From: Microbacterium sp. cx-55
Lineage (GTDB): Bacteria; Actinomycetota; Actinomycetes; Actinomycetales; Microbacteriaceae
NCBI RefSeq assembly: GCF_021117345.1
Contig: NZ_CP088261.1
Span: 1,488,001-1,552,000, forward strand
Length of the DNA: 64,000 bases
Direction: 5' to 3'
This document shows, piece after piece, positions 46,295-54,971 of the stretch. Under the pieces are notes generated by a model that was not told where the DNA came from, did no database searches, and worked only from the letters and a program-made list of their open reading frames with translations. The translations under genes and the position numbers were made by a program. Each line of letters starts with the position of its first letter. The stretch's first letter is position 1.

Positions 46295-47104
46295 ATGCGG
46301 ATAGAGAAGGTGGCGGATGCGGATGACGCACGCCTCGGCGACTACCGGAACCTCACCGATGTGGCGCTTCGGCGCGTGCTGGAACCGGCCGGCGGCCTCT
46401 ACATCGCCGAGTCCGCGAAGGTCATCGAGCGAGCCCTGCGCGCCGGTCACGTTCCGCGCTCCGTGCTCGTGCAAGACAAATGGGTCGACGACATCGCGGC
46501 GATCCTCGGCGAACGGGACGTGCCGGTCTACGTGACGGACTCGGCGACCGCTGAGCAGATCACAGGATACGCGGTGCACCGCGGGGCACTCGCGGCGATG
46601 CACCGGCCCGAGCTTCCCGACCCGGCCGAGGTGCTCCGCGGAGCCCGCACCGTCGTCATCCTCGAAGACATCGTGGACCACACGAACGTCGGCGCCGCGT
46701 TCCGCGCGGCCGCCGGCCTCGGGGCGGATGCGGTCCTCGTCACCGAACGGTGCGCCGATCCGCTGTACCGGCGGAGCGTTCGGGTGAGCATGGGCACCGT
46801 GTTCCAAGTGCCGTGGACCCGCCTTCCGGCGTGGCCGGCGGCCCGCCGTCTGCTCGATGAGGCCGGAGTGCACGTCGCCGCTCTGGCCCTCGCGGACGGG
46901 GCGACCGACCTGCACGTGTTCGCGGCGGACCGCCCGGAGCGCGTCGCACTTCTTCTCGGCTCCGAGGGTGACGGACTCAGTCGAGCCGCCCTTCGCGCGG
47001 CCGATTCGGTCGTCACGATTCCGATGGCCGGTGGCGTCGACTCCCTGAACGTGGCCGCGGCGAGCTCCGTCGCGCTGTGGGCACTCGCCCACCCGCCGCG
47101 CTGA
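46295..47104 (+). CDS. TrmH/SpoU family RNA 2'-O-methyltransferase
   Basis: The 269-residue protein has an N-terminal substrate-binding domain and the knotted SPOUT core: ILEDIVDHTNVGAAFRAAAGLGADAVLV, LLGSEGDGLS and TIPMAGGVDSLNVAAASSVALW. These are motifs 1-3 of the TrmH class, which methylate rRNA or tRNA ribose using S-adenosylmethionine. The exact target is not clear. GGAGG precedes the ATG. Convergent with the SGNH hydrolase gene. Confidence 0.9.
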   Translation: MRIEKVADADDARLGDYRNLTDVALRRVLEPAGGLYIAESAKVIERALRAGHVPRSVLVQDKWVDDIAAILGERDVPVYVTDSATAEQITGYAVHRGALAAMHRPELPDPAEVLRGARTVVILEDIVDHTNVGAAFRAAAGLGADAVLVTERCADPLYRRSVRVSMGTVFQVPWTRLPAWPAARRLLDEAGVHVAALALADGATDLHVFAADRPERVALLLGSEGDGLSRAALRAADSVVTIPMAGGVDSLNVAAASSVALWALAHPPR

Positions 47105-47134
47105 CCGCGACCCGGGCGCCCCGGTGAGCTGTGG

Positions 47135-48046
47135 TCAGTCGCTCGTTCCGCGTTCCGCATCCGTCTGCGGCACGGCGTACATCGCCAACGCCTCGGGGCG
47201 TTTCGCGCTGACGGTGTCGCCGGAGGACTGATTGCGCAGGCGCCGCAGCACCCACGGTACGAAATGCGTGCGTGCCCACACCAGGTCGCCGCTCCGCGCG
47301 GAACGCCAGGTGAGTCGAGGAATCGGCTCGGGCTGCATGGGGGTGAGGTCGTTCGGCACGTTCAGTGCCCGCAGCACCATGCGGGCGACCTCGTGGTGGC
47401 CCAACGTGTTGAAGTGGAGGCGGTCGTTCGCGAAGAACCGGCCGTCCTGCACCTCTTTCAGGGCCCACTGATCGGCCACGATGCAGTCGTAGCGCTCCGC
47501 GATCGCACGGACGTTCTCGTTGTAGATCGCGACCTTGCCGCGGAACGTCCGGAGCACGGGGGAGAAGTCGGTGTCGATGCCGGTGAAGACCACGACGGTC
47601 GCGCCGGAGGACGTCAGGCGGATGACCGCGTCTTCGAACTGCGCGCTGATCTCGTCGGGATCGGTGCCGGGGCGGATGACGTCGTTGCCGCCGGCGCAGA
47701 TCGTGATCAGGTCGGGCTGCAGGGCGAGCGCGGGTTCGATCTGGTCGGCGATGATCTGCGCGATCAGCTTTCCGCGCACGGCGAGGTTGGCGTACGCGAA
47801 GTTGGGTACGGCGCCGGCGAGGACTTCTGCCACGCGGTCCGCCCACCCGCGGTTACCGCCGGGGGATTCGGGGGAGGGATCGCCGATCCCTTCCGTGAAG
47901 CTGTCGCCGATGGCCACGAATCGCCGCCAGGGGTGCGTGCTCGGGTTCTCGGCCGGGAGGGCTGCGGCCACGGGAAGATCGGTCGGGTCCGGCGCGGCGC
48001 TGGTCATCGCGGAAGTGTCGTCAGGGGCGTTCGGTTCAAGAGTCAT
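47135..48046 (-). CDS. SGNH/GDSL hydrolase family protein
   Basis: The 303-residue protein carries the GDSL-type motif FVAIGDSFTEGIGD (Ser near residue 50), ITICAGGNDV (block III, Asn) and the catalytic DRLHFNTLGH pair (Asp/His). SGNH enzymes are esterases, lipases or carbohydrate acetyl-esterases; the substrate is unknown. The N-terminus (about 40 residues) is acidic and Pro-rich with no clear signal peptide. A TAGGCT hexamer on the minus strand is 17 nt before the ATG. Confidence 0.9.
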   Translation of the reverse strand: MTLEPNAPDDTSAMTSAAPDPTDLPVAAALPAENPSTHPWRRFVAIGDSFTEGIGDPSPESPGGNRGWADRVAEVLAGAVPNFAYANLAVRGKLIAQIIADQIEPALALQPDLITICAGGNDVIRPGTDPDEISAQFEDAVIRLTSSGATVVVFTGIDTDFSPVLRTFRGKVAIYNENVRAIAERYDCIVADQWALKEVQDGRFFANDRLHFNTLGHHEVARMVLRALNVPNDLTPMQPEPIPRLTWRSARSGDLVWARTHFVPWVLRRLRNQSSGDTVSAKRPEALAMYAVPQTDAERGTSD

Positions 48047-48150
48047 CGCGTCACCACGTCGTCAGCCTAACGCGGCACCATCGCGCCGCGATGTCGGCGG
48101 CGTCGCCTATCGTTGACAGTCGCGATCGAGAGCGGAGCGGAGGTGATCTC

Positions 48151-50022
48151 GTGAGCGAAGACGAGCTTTTCGGTGCCCACGCGGACGCATCGACGGAACC
48201 CGACGGCGGTCATATCGGAAGCTTCGCGGCAGAGCATCTGTCGCCCACCTACCCGCAGCGCGCGCCGTGGGGAACGGCCCAGCGACTGCGTGCGTGGCAG
48301 GCGGAGGCGCTCGACCTGTACTTCTCGCTGGACGGGCCGGACGGTCCGGGCAAGGGCCCTCGGGACTTCCTCGCCGCGGCGACCCCCGGCGCCGGGAAGA
48401 CGACCTTCGCGTTGCGTCTGGCGAGCGAGCAGATGCGACGCGGTGTCGTGGACCGCCTTGTCGTCGTCGCGCCCACGGAGCACCTGAAGACCCAGTGGGC
48501 GGATGCGGCGGCCCGGGTCGGGATCCGACTCGACCCGAACTTCAGTAACCGGCACGCGATGCCGTCCCGCCAATATCACGGCGTCGCGGTGACCTACGCG
48601 CAGGTCGCCGTGAAGGCATCCGTCCATCAGGCGCTCATCATGGACAAGCGCACGCTCGTGATCCTCGACGAGGTGCATCACGGCGGCGACGCGCTGAGCT
48701 GGGGCGATTCCCTCCGTGAGTCGTACGCCCGGGCGACGCGACGGCTGCTGCTGTCGGGGACGCCGTTCCGATCCGACACGGCCCCCATCCCGTTCGTCGA
48801 GTACCACCCGGATCAGCACGGGATCCGGGTGTCGCGCACCGACTACGCCTACAGCTATCGGCGCGCGCTCGAAGACGGCGTCGTGCGCCCCGTGCTCTTC
48901 ATGGTCTACGCCGGCCATATGCGCTGGCGCACGAAGACCGGCGACGAGATGGAGGCTCAGCTCGGGCAGGACAACACGAAAGACATCACCTCGCAGGCCT
49001 GGCGTACCGCGCTCAATCCCGACGGCGAGTGGATGTCGGCGGTGCTCCGATCCGCAGATCGACGCCTGTCCGAGGTGCGCGCGACGGTGCCGGATGCGGG
49101 CGGGCTCGTCATCGCGACCGATCAGACCGCTGCCCGCGCGTACGCCGCGATCCTCCACGAGATCTCCGGCGAGCCGCCGACGGTCGTCCTCTCGGACGAA
49201 GCGGAAGCGTCGGGGCGCATCGAGACGTTCGCGAACTCCGAGTCCCGTTGGATGGTCGCGGTCCGGATGGTGTCGGAGGGTGTCGACGTGCCGCGCCTGG
49301 CCGTCGGGGTCTACGCGACCTCGGCCTCGACCCCGCTGTTCTTCGCCCAGGCCATCGGCCGCTTCGTGCGGGCCCGGCGCCGCGGCGAGACGGCGACCGT
49401 GTTCCTGCCGAACGTTCCGCAGCTGCTCGCGCTCGCGAACGAGATGGAAGCGCAGCGCGACCACGCCCTCGACCGCGACAGCGACGCGGAAGACATGTGG
49501 GACGCCGAAGAAGACGCGATGAACGCGGCGGAGCGCGAAGACAAGGCGTCCGATTCGCTTCTGGAGGAGGGCAGCTATCAGGCGCTCGACGCGCACGCGC
49601 ACTTCGATCGGGTCCTGTTCGACGGCAAGGAGTTCGGGCAGCTCGCCGTGCCCGGAACGCCGGAGGAGGAGGAGTTCCTCGGGCTTCCCGGCTTGCTGGA
49701 GCCCGAGCACGTGCACGAGCTGTTGATGCAACGTCAGGCGCGGCAAGGGCGGCACCGGCAGGCGCGGGAGGCCCGCGAGGAAGCCGATCCCGAACGCACG
49801 CCATCGGATGCAGACATCCCGGCTCCGCTGCACCGCACGTTGAAAGAGCAGCGCCAGCTGCTGAACAGCCTGGTCGGTCTGTACGCACGACAGTCCGGGG
49901 AGGCGCACGGGCAGGTGCACGCGGAGTTGCGGCGAGTGTGCGGAGGCCCCGCGGTGTCGAACGCGACCGTCGCTCAGCTGCAGGCGCGCATCAACCTCCT
50001 GCGTGCTCGCGTTCGCGCCTGA
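48151..50022 (+). CDS. DEAD/DEAH box helicase (SF2)
   Basis: 623 residues from the GTG at 48151, which has GGAGGTGA just upstream. SF2 motifs: Q-region LRAWQAEAL, Walker A AATPGAGKTTFALR (about 78-85), DEVHH (motif II), LLLSGTPFRSD (motif III), SEGVDVPRLAVGVYAT (motif V) and FAQAIGRFVRARR (motif VI). It resembles restriction-type or COG1061 helicases, but no nuclease or methylase is beside it. The C-terminus (from about 440) is charged and has no known domain. Its job is unknown. Confidence 0.88.
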   Translation: MSEDELFGAHADASTEPDGGHIGSFAAEHLSPTYPQRAPWGTAQRLRAWQAEALDLYFSLDGPDGPGKGPRDFLAAATPGAGKTTFALRLASEQMRRGVVDRLVVVAPTEHLKTQWADAAARVGIRLDPNFSNRHAMPSRQYHGVAVTYAQVAVKASVHQALIMDKRTLVILDEVHHGGDALSWGDSLRESYARATRRLLLSGTPFRSDTAPIPFVEYHPDQHGIRVSRTDYAYSYRRALEDGVVRPVLFMVYAGHMRWRTKTGDEMEAQLGQDNTKDITSQAWRTALNPDGEWMSAVLRSADRRLSEVRATVPDAGGLVIATDQTAARAYAAILHEISGEPPTVVLSDEAEASGRIETFANSESRWMVAVRMVSEGVDVPRLAVGVYATSASTPLFFAQAIGRFVRARRRGETATVFLPNVPQLLALANEMEAQRDHALDRDSDAEDMWDAEEDAMNAAEREDKASDSLLEEGSYQALDAHAHFDRVLFDGKEFGQLAVPGTPEEEEFLGLPGLLEPEHVHELLMQRQARQGRHRQAREAREEADPERTPSDADIPAPLHRTLKEQRQLLNSLVGLYARQSGEAHGQVHAELRRVCGGPAVSNATVAQLQARINLLRARVRA

Positions 50023-50131
50023 TCGCTCGAGTTCGGTTCGCCGAACCACGCGCGATGCGGCAGGTCGCTAGCCTCGAGCACGTCGCGGCCTTTCCTCGAT
50101 CGCGGCACCCGTGCGCACGGGAAGGAATCCC

Positions 50132-51229
50132 ATGTCAGAACCCGTCCTGCCGGCGACACCGTCTGCGCGCGTCCGTCGGCGCTGGGCCCGCTATCTCGTC
50201 AACGAGCGCGCGGAGGCGACCGTGTACCGCAACCTCGCCGGTCGGCGAGCGGGGGAAGAGCGGGAGATCCTGCTGGCGCTTGCGGCGGCGGAAGGCCGTC
50301 ACGAGCAGCACTGGCTGGACCTGCTCGGCGGCGAGCCCCGTTCGCTGCCCCGTTCCTCGACGGGGACGCGCCTGCTCGGTTGGATGGCCGAGCGGTTCGG
50401 CTCGATCTTCGTCCTCGCGCTCGCGCAGAATGCCGAGGGGCGTTCGCCCTACGACGACGATCCGTACGCGACGCCGGCGATGCGCGCGGATGAGAAGATC
50501 CACGCGGAGGTCGTGCGCGGGCTCGCCGCGCGAGGGCGGCGGCGGTTGTCGGGCACCTTCCGTGCCGCGGTCTTCGGCGCCAACGACGGGCTCGTGTCGA
50601 ACCTGGCACTCGTCATGGGCATCGGTGCCACCGGCGTCGGCGCGCAGTTCGTGCTCTTCAGCGGGATCGCCGGCTTGCTGGCGGGAGCACTGTCGATGGG
50701 GGCGGGGGAGTTCGTCTCGGTGCGATCGCAGCGCGAGCTGTTGGCGGCTACGGAGCCGAATAACGATGCGGATGCGGTGCTGCCCGACCTCGACCTGGAC
50801 GCGAACGAGCTCGCGCTGGTCTACCGTGCGCGGGGGCTGAGCGAGGAAGAAGCCGGTGCGCGCGCCCGGCACGTCGTGGAGGTGGCGCAGGCGGCCGAGC
50901 GGGGAACGCCCTATCGCCTGCCGACCGAGGCGACCGACGCGCACGAGACCATCGGCGGTGCGTGGGGAGCGGCGTTGTCGAGCTTCCTCTTCTTCGCCTC
51001 CGGCGCCATCATCCCCGTGCTGCCGTGGATCTTCGGCATGGCGGAGACGCCCGCCGTGCTCCTGGCTCTGGCGCTCGTCGGCATCGCGTTGCTCGGGACC
51101 GGCGCCACGGTCGGTCTGCTGTCGGGCGGCCCGCCGCTCCGGCGCGCCGTTCGGCAGCTCGCGATCGGTTTCGGCGCCGCAGCCGTGACGTACGCGCTGG
51201 GCCTCTTGTTCGGCGTCGGATCCGCCTGA
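50132..51229 (+). CDS. Ferritin-like / VIT1-CCC1 iron transporter fusion
   Basis: 365 residues from the ATG at 50132 (GGAAGGAA upstream). The N-terminal four-helix domain has di-iron ligands E28, E54xxH57 and E121xxH124, an erythrin/ferritin-like set. The C-terminal half is a VIT/CCC1 membrane domain with about five helices, starting with AAVFGANDGLVSNLALVMGIGATG. Similar proteins (MbfA in alpha-proteobacteria) export iron and protect from iron and peroxide stress. TAGCCT near 50069 may be the -10 box; I see no DtxR box, only a weak GGTTC-GAACC inverted repeat at 50035-50047. Confidence 0.87.
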   Translation: MSEPVLPATPSARVRRRWARYLVNERAEATVYRNLAGRRAGEEREILLALAAAEGRHEQHWLDLLGGEPRSLPRSSTGTRLLGWMAERFGSIFVLALAQNAEGRSPYDDDPYATPAMRADEKIHAEVVRGLAARGRRRLSGTFRAAVFGANDGLVSNLALVMGIGATGVGAQFVLFSGIAGLLAGALSMGAGEFVSVRSQRELLAATEPNNDADAVLPDLDLDANELALVYRARGLSEEEAGARARHVVEVAQAAERGTPYRLPTEATDAHETIGGAWGAALSSFLFFASGAIIPVLPWIFGMAETPAVLLALALVGIALLGTGATVGLLSGGPPLRRAVRQLAIGFGAAAVTYALGLLFGVGSA

Positions 51230-51273
51230 CTGCTGCCTACGCCTCTGCCGCGGCATCCGCCACAGCCGGTTGC

Positions 51274-51765
51274 TCAGGCGGGAACGAGGCCGCCGCGGTC
51301 GAGGGAGCCGGTCACCGCGGCCAGCAGCGTGACGATCCGTCGGGACTCACGCGGCGAAAGCCCGGAGATCAGGGTGCGCACATCCGCACTCGACGGCCCG
51401 ATCGCGGCCGTGATCTGCTGGCTCACCTGCGCGGTGAGATGCAGGTGGTGACCTCGCCCGTCGCGCGGGTTCTCGGTGCGGGTTAAGAATCCGCGTTCGA
51501 TCATCCGCGCGACGATGAGCGAACTCGCACCGTTCGTCAGGCCGAGGTTCCGAGCGACGTCGATCGCACGGACGGGTTGGCCGAGTGCCTCGAGCCGCGC
51601 GATGAACTCGAGAGCGACGATCTCGTTCGCACGCACATTCAGTTGGTCCCGCAGGCGGAAACGCAGGAGTGCGTTGGACGTCTGCAAGGCAGACAGGGCT
51701 TCAAGAACCGGGACGGATGCGGGGATCGCGGCGTCGGCGGGGAGAGAGGTAGCAAAGCTGCTCAT
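51274..51765 (-). CDS. MarR family transcriptional regulator
   Basis: 163 residues from the ATG at 51765 (GAAGG upstream); a longer open frame exists but has no support. The winged helix is visible: VRANEIVALEFIARLEALGQPVRAIDVARNLGLTNGASSLIVARMIERGFLTRTENPRDGRGHHLHLT, with the wing containing the conserved DxRxHxLxLT. MarR proteins respond to small molecules. It lies downstream of the ice-binding-like gene on the same strand, behind a terminator. Confidence 0.88.
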   Translation of the reverse strand: MSSFATSLPADAAIPASVPVLEALSALQTSNALLRFRLRDQLNVRANEIVALEFIARLEALGQPVRAIDVARNLGLTNGASSLIVARMIERGFLTRTENPRDGRGHHLHLTAQVSQQITAAIGPSSADVRTLISGLSPRESRRIVTLLAAVTGSLDRGGLVPA

Positions 51766-51854
51766 TCTGGACCTTCCGTAGAGGAGTCCGCGAGCATCCG
51801 TCAAAAGTCGGTGAACATCCGCAGGTCTTGAGCGAATCACATTCGCAAGAGGGG

Positions 51855-51882
51855 GGTTGCCGCTCCCCAAGGAGCGGCAACC
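51855..51882 (-). terminator. Terminator of the ice-binding-like gene
   Basis: Perfect 12-bp stem: GGTTGCCGCTCC (51855-51866) and its complement (51871-51882) around loop CCAA, just after the stop of the gene transcribed on the minus strand. Confidence 0.8.
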
Positions 51883-51885
51883 GTG

Positions 51886-53091
51886 CTACGAAGAGCGTCG
51901 GACGCCCACGCTGCGTCGACGGTTGGCGACGGTCATCGCGACCGCACCCGCGCCGATCAGCAGAACCGCACCGAAGAGGACGACGGGGTTGAGTTCGCCG
52001 CCCGTCGCGGGGAGTTCGGCGCCGTTCTCGGTTCCCGGTCCGGGGCCGTTGTTCGTGCCGTTACCGGTCACCGGCGGCGAGAAGACGGTGATCGTGTACG
52101 TCTCGCTGTCGGTCGTGGTACTTCCGTTGGACGCCGTGACGGTGAAGGTCGTGGTGCCGGGCGTCGTCGGAGTGCCGGAGATGACTCCCGACGTGCCGTC
52201 GAGCGCGAGCCCGACCGGGAGCGTGGTGGTCGTGAAGGTCGGCGACGGTGTGCCAGACGCGGTGACGCCGAAGGAGTAGGGCGTGCCGGCGGTCGCAGCG
52301 GTCGGGCCGCCGGAGGTGATGGTCGGTGCGACCGTCTCCGACGGTGTGCCGGACGCGGGGCACGCGGTCGGAACGGTGATCGTGTTCGATTGGAGAGTGA
52401 CCGCGGCATTCCGGGCGAGGAGTCGGCCGATGATGGTGGCGCCGGTGGTCGCCGTCACGGACTGGTCGGCGATGACCGTTCCCTGGAACTGCGCTCCGGT
52501 ACCGATCGTGGCGGAACTGCCGACCTGCCAGAAGACGTTGCACGAGCTCGCGCCACCCGTGATGACGATCCGCGTTCCCGACCCGATCGTGAGGGTGGAC
52601 GCTGCCTGGAACACCCAGACGGAGTCCGCACTGCCCGCGAGCGTGAGCTGGCCGTTGTTCGACAGGGCGATCGCCCCGCCGTTGTAGACGCCGGGCGTCA
52701 GCGAGAGACCCGTGAGTTCGGTGATGCCGGTCGTATTCGGGGTGAGCGATGCTGCCGTGTTGTAGGCCGTGGTCGCGTCGAGTTGCGCCTGCGTGGCGAC
52801 GGCGTCGGTTTGGTGAGTGGTGCCGGTGACGGCACCGTTGGGCGCGCCGCCGAATCCGGTGATGGCGGAGCCCGGGGAGATGCCGAGGTCTCCGTTCACG
52901 GTCGTCGAGCCCGTGTTGGTCACTTCGCTGGCGCCCAGGACGCCGAATGGGGCGGCGGTGCCGAGATTGACGGGGCCGTCGATGACGGTGTCGGCGGATG
53001 CGGCGGACGCGCCACCGAACATGAAGGCGGCGGCGAGTCCCAGACTCGTCGAAATCGCAAGGAACGAGCGGGTGGACGGCGTGCTGGCCAT
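51886..53091 (-). CDS. LPXTG-anchored ice-binding-like (DUF3494) surface protein
   Basis: The 401-residue protein has a Sec signal peptide (cleavage near ASA-DTV), then a DUF3494 ice-binding-like beta-helix domain ([73 protein letters not shown]) and an Ig-like domain (residues about 247-340), then a spacer, LPATG at residues 360-364, a membrane helix and a basic tail. The sortase motif predicts anchoring to the wall. Ice binding cannot be inferred from the fold alone; adhesion is possible. The signal-anchor pairing makes surface display likely. Confidence 0.85.
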   Translation of the reverse strand: MASTPSTRSFLAISTSLGLAAAFMFGGASAASADTVIDGPVNLGTAAPFGVLGASEVTNTGSTTVNGDLGISPGSAITGFGGAPNGAVTGTTHQTDAVATQAQLDATTAYNTAASLTPNTTGITELTGLSLTPGVYNGGAIALSNNGQLTLAGSADSVWVFQAASTLTIGSGTRIVITGGASSCNVFWQVGSSATIGTGAQFQGTVIADQSVTATTGATIIGRLLARNAAVTLQSNTITVPTACPASGTPSETVAPTITSGGPTAATAGTPYSFGVTASGTPSPTFTTTTLPVGLALDGTSGVISGTPTTPGTTTFTVTASNGSTTTDSETYTITVFSPPVTGNGTNNGPGPGTENGAELPATGGELNPVVLFGAVLLIGAGAVAMTVANRRRSVGVRRSS

Positions 53092-53345
53092 GATGGCCCC
53101 TGCCTAAGTGGGAGAGGCACATATGAAGTGTCGTCGACACCCGCGTGATCCCCGGTACCCGAGGTATACATCATCCGGCCGGAAAACGGGGCGAATAGTT
53201 CACAGACTCACGCAATTGACCAAAAAATAAGCGGAAAGTAGTTCACCGACTCGAGCAACTTCGGGCGAATGGCCGTGCGGGTGTCGCTGCGCTCCTCGCT
53301 CCGAGGCGACGAAAAAGGCCCCCTTTCGGGGGCCAATTCCTTCTG
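53092..53345. other. Intergenic region with two direct repeats upstream of the ice-binding-like gene
   Basis: This non-coding stretch is locally AT-rich. It contains TAGTTCACAGACTCACGCAA (53196-53215) and a partial copy TAGTTCACCGACTCGAGCAA (53239-53258), 17 of 20 identical and 43 bp apart. The repeats may be operator sites for the surface-protein gene. The tRNA terminator lies at its right end. Confidence 0.5.
53312..53334 (-). terminator. Intrinsic terminator of tRNA-Leu
   Basis: On the minus strand, stem GGCCCCC / GGGGGCC around loop GAAA, then TTTTT. It is the only terminator in the window with a full T-tract; it ends the tRNA gene read from the right. Confidence 0.85.
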
Positions 53346-53430
53346 TGCGCGAGGGGGGACTCGAACCCCCACGCCCTAATACGGGCACTAGCACCTCAAG
53401 CTAGCGCGTCTACCATTCCGCCACCCGCGC
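53346..53430 (-). tRNA. tRNA-Leu (GAG)
   Basis: 85-nt gene on the minus strand. Acceptor arms GCGCGGG and CTCGCGC pair with one G-U; the D arm, anticodon stem CTAGC/GCTAG with loop TTGAGGT (anticodon GAG), the long class II variable arm and T arm GGGGG-TTCGAGT-CCCCC are all seen. CCA is not encoded; the discriminator base is A. It decodes CTC/CTT. Confidence 0.97.
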
Positions 53431-53527
53431 ATTGGGTGTTTTCGGTTTTGCAACCGAGGAATGACATTACCACGTCCCGCACGGGCCCTCGAACCGGGCC
53501 GGGTTCCCGCGTGTGTCGCACCCGCAT

Positions 53528-53600
53528 CCGCGAAACAGCAGTGGGGCCACGAGACCGCGGCCCCGGACCGACGTCTCGTGGCGAAAGTGCCGTCTCGCGG
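53528..53600. repeat. 73-nt palindromic element, copy B
   Basis: An imperfect hairpin of the same length as copy A (46181-46253), with the same ends (CCGCGARAC and CGTYTCGCGG, here CGTCTCGCGG) and the same inner GAGACCGCGG at the same offset. The arms between are more diverged. It lies in the gap between tRNA-Leu and the M20 peptidase gene. Confidence 0.7.
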
Positions 53601-53644
53601 CCCGAGGGGGTCGCGGTGGGGACGGAGGCGAGGCGGGCGGGCGG

Positions 53645-53650
53645 TAATCT
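53645..53650 (+). promoter_or_regulatory. Putative leaderless -10 box of the M20 peptidase gene
   Basis: TAATCT, 7 nt before the ATG at 53658. Confidence 0.45.
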
Positions 53651-53657
53651 GAACGCC

Positions 53658-54971
53658 ATGACCGAGCACGCCGCATCCGGGAACTCCGAGTTCCCCGAAG
53701 TCGTGCGGCTCGCTCGCGACCTCATCCGCATCGATACGACGAATCACGGCGGCGGTCGCGCGGTCGGTGAGCGCGAAGCCGCCGAGTACGTCGGCGCCTA
53801 CCTCGAGACGCTCGGACTCACCCCGGAGTACTACGAACCGATACCGCGCCGCACCAACGTGTCGGTGCGAGTGCCCGGTCGCGACCGGTCGCTGCCGGCC
53901 CTCGTCGTGCACGGTCACCTCGATGTCGTTCCGGCCGTGGCCGAGGACTGGAGCGTCGACCCGTTCGCCGGCGAGATCCGCGACGGGATGCTGTGGGGCC
54001 GCGGCGCCGTCGACATGAAGAACATGGATGCGATGATCCTGACGTCCGTCGCCGACATCCTGCGCTCCGGCGACGCGCCCGCCCGCGACCTCGTCGTGAC
54101 GTTCTTCGCCGACGAGGAGAACGGCGGCGTGGAGGGTTCGACCCTCGTCGTCCGCGACAGGCCGGAATGGTTCGCGGGCGCGACGGAGGCGATCAGCGAG
54201 GTGGGCGGATTCTCCGTCGACGTGGGCGACCGGCGCGCATACCTGCTTCAGGTCGGCGAGAAGGCGTTGCTGTGGCTTCGTCTCGTCGCCCGCGGTGCGG
54301 CCGGTCACGGTAGCCGCGTGCACCCGGAGAATGCGGTCACCCGCCTCGCCGAGGCGGTGGCTGCCATCGGGCAGACGAAGTGGCCGGTGCGTCTCACCCC
54401 GACCACGACCCAGTTCCTCGCCGCCCTCGCCGAGACGGCAGGGCTTCCGCTCGACGACCCGGATGCGATCGCCGGATCCGCGGGTCCGGCCGCCGCATTC
54501 CTGCAGGCGACGCTGCGAACGACGGCCAACCCGACGGCCCTCACCGCGGGGTACAAGCACAATGTGATCCCGGATCGCGCGGAGGCGCTCATCGACGTCC
54601 GGGTGCTGCCGGGTACGGAAGACGCCGCGCTGGCCGACATCCGCCGCATCGTGGGGGACGACATCGAGATCGAGACGGTCGTCCGCGACATCGGACTCGA
54701 GACGCCGTTCTCGGGGGATCTCGTGGATGCGATGGTCGCGGCCCTCGGCCGACACGATCCCGACGCTCCGGTGATCCCGTACCTCATGGGGGCCGGTACC
54801 GACAACAAGGCGCTGTCGCGACTCGGTATCACCGGATACGGCTTCGCCCCGCTGCGTCTCCCGCGCGGTCTCGACTTCACCGGGATGTTCCACGGGGTCG
54901 ACGAGCGGGTGCCGTTGGACGCCCTCGTTTTCGGCCAGCGTGTTCTCACCGACCTGCTCCGCACGTACTGA
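53658..54971 (+). CDS. M20 family metallopeptidase (peptidase / deacylase)
   Basis: 437 residues from the ATG at 53658 (MTEHAASGN); earlier codons in the frame are non-coding. M20 motifs: VVHGHLDVVPA (zinc His, Asp), GRGAVDMKN (Asp), FFADEENGG (catalytic Glu), and a late His near FHGVDERV. It contains an internal dimerisation domain (YKHNVIPDRAEALIDVRVLPG). Such enzymes hydrolyse di- or small peptides, or N-acyl amino acids. Its last seven codons (TDLLRTY) are the first unit of a 23-bp tandem repeat. TAATCT lies 7 nt before the start. Confidence 0.9.
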   Translation: MTEHAASGNSEFPEVVRLARDLIRIDTTNHGGGRAVGEREAAEYVGAYLETLGLTPEYYEPIPRRTNVSVRVPGRDRSLPALVVHGHLDVVPAVAEDWSVDPFAGEIRDGMLWGRGAVDMKNMDAMILTSVADILRSGDAPARDLVVTFFADEENGGVEGSTLVVRDRPEWFAGATEAISEVGGFSVDVGDRRAYLLQVGEKALLWLRLVARGAAGHGSRVHPENAVTRLAEAVAAIGQTKWPVRLTPTTTQFLAALAETAGLPLDDPDAIAGSAGPAAAFLQATLRTTANPTALTAGYKHNVIPDRAEALIDVRVLPGTEDAALADIRRIVGDDIEIETVVRDIGLETPFSGDLVDAMVAALGRHDPDAPVIPYLMGAGTDNKALSRLGITGYGFAPLRLPRGLDFTGMFHGVDERVPLDALVFGQRVLTDLLRTY

